Source of the DNA: Stratiolaelaps scimitus
Taxonomy: Eukaryota > Arthropoda > Arachnida > Mesostigmata > Laelapidae
Reading direction: 5' to 3'
Length of the DNA stretch: 64,000 nucleotides
NCBI GenBank assembly: GCA_019614645.1
Contig: JABWDB010000015.1
Span: 6,147,501 to 6,211,500, forward strand
A program made the position numbers and the translations under genes. Of the stretch, positions 59,320-64,000 are shown in pieces. Under the pieces are notes generated by a model, which saw only the letters and a list, made by a program, of their open reading frames with translations, did not search any database and was not told the origin of the DNA. The first letter of the stretch is position 1. The number at the start of each line of letters is the position of its first letter.

Positions 59320-59786
59320 CTGATTGAGTTGGTCAAGGTTAGTATCGACGCGCTGTGGCAGGGAATACGAGCAGGGGGCGAGTGGGCCATGTGCGTGGGG
59401 CTTGTATTGGGGGTCGTCATTGTTATACACATAGTAGTAGTTGTTGTAGCGGTGAGGAGCCAGTCGGTCACCGGAAAAATCCCCGATTGGCAGCTCTCAC
59501 GAACTCTACAGAGCTACGGGACAGCTACACAGGATGTGCATGCTCTTATCGACTTGACCTGCAGGCAACCTGCAGGTAGACTGAGCAGGGACGAGAGACG
59601 TTTGCCAGGCAGTGTATTTCTATCGCTCCGCTGCGATTAGCTTCTGCTGGTCAGCAACCAGGGATGCTAGCTGACCCGAGCTACATCAGCTGTAACTGCG
59701 GCTAGCGTGGCGAAGTGCACGAAGTCGAGGGCGGCCTCGCAGACAGCCCGAACTCAACTACACGTACGCTATCTCTCGCTCTCCAT

Positions 59787-59808
59787 CTCTCTCTCTCTCT
59801 CTCTCTCT
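59787..59808. repeat. (TC)n dinucleotide repeat
   Basis: TC tract on the plus strand. It reads as GAGA on the minus strand, which may matter if the region is a promoter. Confidence 0.85.
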
Positions 59809-60551
59809 GTCTGTGTCGTCGATGTCAGCTAGAGAAAGAGCGAACTGCAGCTTAGTGCAGTGTCTCGACAGCCCCACTGGCCGTTTACTCTGACAGTGTT
59901 TGTGACGACGCTTGTGTGCAAAAGGAAACCTCGGCCAGCAACCCCAGCTAAATAACGTCTGTGGCTGAATGAGTAAACCGATGAGTCAGCCGTAGCTCGC
60001 TCGAGCCCGAAGTCAAGCAGCAGAGTGTACCGAAGAGCCGGCGGAGAGCCCTGCAGGATCTCGAGGGCCTGTGGCCTACTGCTCTCGTGAGCCTATCGAT
60101 AGGCTGGGGCGGTGCGGGCTTGCGCTTCGTGCGGCCGCCGGCTACTTCGCTACTATTAAATAATACTTGCTGCATACGCTATACTACAATACAACATAGT
60201 CTGGGCCTTCTCCAGCCAGGAGTCGCAGGCGTTACCTTATGATCATGGCCGCCAGTGGCCGCTTGTGGTTCTACCTTCTAGCAGACCGTACCACTCTATG
60301 GCCATATCGACGATGATGCGCGCTAGGCTCAACCTAACCCAACCAGTAACTACTCTCATACCATTACACTGCCAAAGGAATATAGTGCATGTTAGCAATG
60401 GTCGGTCGGTCGGCCCAGCTGAGTTGGTCGACCTGGGACGCACACAGCGAACTGGAGAGAATAGAGGGCGGCAATAGCCGACGATAGTCAACGGTGGCTG
60501 TGTCGACCCAGACTAGGGGGACTCTCTCCGTTCGGAGGAGTTCGGAGAGAC

Positions 60552-60586
60552 GGGGCGGGGGGGGGGCGGGGGGGTCTGCTCGGGGG
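60552..60586 (+). other. G-rich run with quadruplex potential
   Basis: Several runs of four or more G separated by single C bases, ending with a separate GGGGG. It can form several alternative G-quadruplexes. It lies in GC-rich presumed promoter sequence. Confidence 0.7.
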
Positions 60587-63500
60587 TCCTAGCCCGCCAG
60601 CCGGTGGGGTTGTCGGCGGTCGGATCGTCGGCCTGCTGTCGGAACCGCCGGCTGTCTCTCTGGCAGTCTGGACAGCCAGCCCGCTAGGCATCTAGCTAGC
60701 CAGCTAGGCAGGCATACAGGCAACTGTCTCCCGCGGCCTCACTCGGCGACCGCTGCCGCCATCACCGCTACTGGAGAATAGCAGCTTAGGCAGCAGAACA
60801 GCTTCAGCATCGTAGCCTCACTGCCTCTCTCAATATAGCGGCGACAGCAGCAGCAGCATGGAGGAGGTGCTGCTGCTGCTGGTGCTTGTGAATCGTACTC
60901 TATCCACAGGCGTTCGGGGGGGGGGGGCGCGCTTGCCTGTGTCAGAGGTTCTCCTGTGCTGCCACCGCCGCTCCTGCTGTTAGAGGAGGCAGGGCCATGC
61001 CGCTGTGCGCTCGAGGAGCAGCCGAGCCGACTACTCCTCCTTGAGCAACTAGGGGGCGCTGGCGCTGGCGGCGGCGGCGTCAGCGACTCTAGGGGAGCCG
61101 AAGAGTCCAGAGAGACTGTTCTGCCTTGCTCGAAGCTGCTGGCCGTACGTAGCACGAAGCTCTCTTATAGCCTCCGCGCTCCCCTCTCCTCTCTCGGTTC
61201 GGTTGTGACCGCTACGGCCGCCGCCGCCGCCGCCGCTGAAGTCAGCGGCGGCTGACTCTGTCCGCTCTGCTGGCATGGTCGTGTGCTCCTGTGTGTACCA
61301 GACGGTGAGGCCGAGCCTCAAGCCTTGAGCCCGCTCACTCGTCGCGGCTCACCCCATAAGTAGCAGCAACGGGGAGAAGGTGAAGCGCAGGCCCGAACCC
61401 CACACTCTTCCCCAGCGGCGGCGGCGGCGGCAGCAGCAGTAGCAGCCAAGCCTAGCCAGCTGAACTAGCGTACCGACATACACCTCACATGCAGCACGCA
61501 AAGCGTACACTCGGCCAACCGCTCTCGTACACGAGGGGGCCAGCTTCCCCCATAGCCTCCTCGCAGCTATCCAGCCGAGCTGGCAGCAGGCCGAAAGCAA
61601 ACTGAGCCACCGCCGTTGCCGCCGCCGCCGCCACCGCCGCAGCAGCAGCATCAGCCGCCGCCGCCGCCTCCGCCAGAGCCGCCGCCGGAGCCGCCGCCGC
61701 CGGAGCCGCCTCTCTTTCAACAACCGACCCTCATACACCCAGACACTCAGACACTGCCTACACTCGGACTCTCTCCTCTGCCACGGACTCCGCCGTCGAA
61801 GCGGACCCCCCCCCCCCCGTGAGGCCGACAGACGACGACGACGACGAAGGAGGAGGACCAAACGGTGGCGGTTGCACACATCGAGTAGCAGCAGCAGCGG
61901 CCGCAGCAGCAGCAGCGTCCACCACCTCCACCAGCACTACCACCTATCGCTGGGTGTCCATCGCCTAGTATCGGCGGGCGCAGGAGACAGCCGACAACAA
62001 GCAGCAACGCGCGTCCAGTCCATTCAGTGTCCCTTGTGTCGGGGGCCGTGCGTTGTCCGTGTGTTCGTCGTCCGGCTCGCGCGAACTACTACCGCCCGAA
62101 GTACCGACAGGCCCGTGCCTGAAACGCCCGAAGCAGGGCCGGAAAACGCCAGCGGCAGAGACCTGAACGTCTTCGTCTGCGGCGTACGGTAAGGCCGAGC
62201 GCCTCAGGCCGACGACGACGACGGCGACGCGACCCGACAGCAGCCCGATAGCAGGCCGCCTCTCCGGGCAGTGGCGGCTCGACGCGGAGCAACAGCAAGC
62301 TCGAAGCGGCATCGAAGCTAGAAGCTAGCAGCAAGGTCAGCACGCAGCTCGCCATCGCCCGAACGGCGGCCCGCTACCGTTGTCGCGTCGAATCGGGTTA
62401 GCGCCAACGTCAGACGACGACAACAGCAACAACAACAACGACGACGACGACCACGACCACGACGCCGAGCCGTAGGCGAACCGAGGGTGACATACAAGGG
62501 AAGTGCGGCAGGGAACAATCGCCAGCCGAGACCTGCACCGTCACAGGGCAGCCAGAAGCTCCCTCTGGTTGGTAGCCCAGCGCCCAGTGTTGGGAGTGAT
62601 GCTGCCGCTATCTCTGACGCGAGGATAGGGCCTTCCGCCGAATTGACGTTGTCTCTAACGACCTCCACAGCCACCAGTACAACAACAACAACAACAACAA
62701 CAACAATACTAATTAATACTACCGCAATCAACTACCAGTACTACTCGATCGCACAGCATCACGACACGACATCAGCAGCAACAGCAGCGTTCATCACGAC
62801 AGCAGTATTGTAGGATAACAACAACAATAACAACAAACAACAATCACAGCAGAAGCAGCAGCAGCCACAACAACAACAAGCACAGCAACAATCGTGTGTG
62901 ACTACGAGAGTTATCTGTTTTCGCAACCACGAGAAGGACGTCTACGGGAGAGATTGATTCAGGGTTTGGCCGAGAGCGAGCGTCGAGTGGTCCTCGAAGC
63001 AGTGGTGTTGTCATACCGAGCCGTGTACGTGCTGGTGTCCTCTGCAGCTGCTCCGCGATCTCATCATCTCGTCCTGTGTAGCCGGTGTGTGTGTGTGTGT
63101 TCAAGTCAGCGTGCCTCTGCGTGTACGAGTTGGTTGGAGCCCACCAGTTTTACGTTTTGAGTGTCACGAATGTCATAGCAGTGTACACACGGCTGTGTGA
63201 TCGTGTCCATCTGTGTTCGCCGCTCCGCTCGTGCTGTTGCTGAAAATCGATGAAGATCGGTTGTTATCGCCGACGACTGGGTGCCGATCGGGTCGGACCA
63301 ACCGATTTCAATCGGAGATGATTCAGTGACCGCAAACGGACAAGCGAGAAGGGAACGCGGACCCAACCGCGGATCCGCCGGACTACGACGACGACAACAA
63401 CCACCTCCACAGCCACTACTTCTATTACCACCACAACCACCACCACCACCACTACCACCATCACCACCAGCGCATCCTGAGCTTCCTTTGGTCTGTATCG

Positions 63501-64000
63501 TGCGGTGCTCCGACGTCAGCTGTCATCTGCAGCCAGCCATCTTCCGAGACGTTCGCCTTCGTCTCATTCGCGTGCTTGCTTGCCTGCCTACAAAAGCTGT
63601 CACGACGGTTAGTGAGAGAACATCAGGTCTACGAGAGAGGATTGGCAATAGCGAACGCAGACCACGAGCCGTCCAGCCGTGGTCCACAAAAACGACGACA
63701 ACAACAACACCTCACAACGCCGCCGCCGCTGCCGCCGCTGGATGAGAACGCGGACGAGCAGTGACGGACAACGAGAGATTCGAGCAAAGCGCCAAGAGGC
63801 TCGAGCAGGCGGCGACTCGGCCACGATTCGGCACGGCGCCACAGTACAATGCGGCCGACGGCCGGAATCAGCGGTCAAGCCACCCAGCAGCGTCAATGAG
63901 TATAGTAGAATATCGTAGTTGACACAACCGGTGAATGTGATGCTGCAATGTCTGTGCACATATATGTCACACACATCATTCTAGCTGCGTGCTACTAGGA

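Larger units (their letters stand above)
59320..64000. other. GC-rich, repeat-rich region resembling promoter/leader sequence
   Basis: Contains a TC tract (59787-59808), G-runs (60552-60586 and near 60917-60929), GCC/CCG triplet tracts encoding Pro or Ala (61200-61260, 61600-61710), a C-run near 61806 and CAG/AAC tracts (62420-62460, 62685-62705, 62820-62890). Frames such as 60739-61155 minus, 61349-61879 minus and 63281-63745 plus start at non-ATG codons or cross repeats. It resembles the 33-46 kb leader-like region and may be the 5' end of another gene outside the window. Confidence 0.35.

Noticed and set aside
60739..61155. 138-codon minus-strand Pro/Ser-rich frame
   Set aside because: It starts at GTG, crosses GCC/CAG repeats and has no partner exon or domain.
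63281..63745. 154-codon plus-strand frame with Pro and Thr runs
   Set aside because: It starts at GTG and is built largely on CCA/ACC and ACA repeats. Any real exon here would run off the window.
1..64000. tRNA, rRNA, CRISPR or prokaryotic operon features
   Set aside because: No tRNA box pair, ribosomal RNA segment, regularly spaced repeat-spacer array or closely packed genes with ribosome-binding sites were found. The regular arrays are microsatellites.
47745..64000. An ADAR-type deaminase downstream of the Z-alpha exon
   Set aside because: I looked for dsRNA-binding and adenosine-deaminase motifs in the open frames to the end of the window and recognised none. The exons could still be too short to see or lie beyond the window.

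Overview
This window looks like animal nuclear DNA, most likely from an arthropod-type invertebrate. There is no bacterial gene packing. Coding potential is sparse and cut into short exons with GT/AG junctions. CpG is not depleted. The rest is intron, leader and intergenic sequence crowded with (TA)n, (GA)n and CAG/CAA/AAC simple repeats. I cannot name the species. Most long open frames come from simple repeats or GC-rich sequence and are not listed as genes.

Two plus-strand genes can be partly reconstructed. The first spans about 4.0-23.8 kb. Exon A (3962-4752) starts at an ATG with an in-frame upstream stop and encodes a Gly/Ser-rich amino terminus. It joins in phase to exon B (6834-7136), which carries a PLDLT motif of the CtBP-binding type. 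Exon B joins in phase to exon C (8090-8186), a basic patch plus an amphipathic helix. Exon D (23737-23799) continues in phase after a 15.5 kb intron. The assembled piece resembles a nuclear co-repressor, with a weak likeness to Pipsqueak-type helix-turn-helix proteins such as the LCOR/E93 group. The family is not established.

The second gene starts at 47745 and is the highlight. Its first coding exon (47745-48176) encodes a clear Z-alpha domain, the winged helix that binds left-handed Z-DNA/Z-RNA in ADAR1, ZBP1 and PKZ. The recognition-helix Lys, Asn and Tyr and the wing Ser-Pro-Pro-x-Trp are all present. The exon ends at a consensus donor in phase 0. Candidate phase-0 exons lie at 50307-50396 (weak) and 51291-51536 (better, with an in-frame stop). 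No double-stranded-RNA-binding or deaminase domain was recognised downstream, so this may be a stand-alone Z-alpha protein or the start of a longer gene whose other exons I could not see.

From 32 to 47 kb the sequence is GC-rich and full of triplet repeats, pyrimidine tracts and donor-like sites. It reads as promoters and non-coding leader exons, perhaps of the Z-alpha gene. It holds a 223-codon Gln/Asn/Ser-rich frame (45801-46472) just upstream of the Z-alpha start. From 52 to 64 kb there is a similar GC-rich area with several weak coding candidates on both strands. Several perfect inverted repeats and G-runs stand out in the non-coding sequence. No RNA gene, complete transposon or CRISPR array was recognised.
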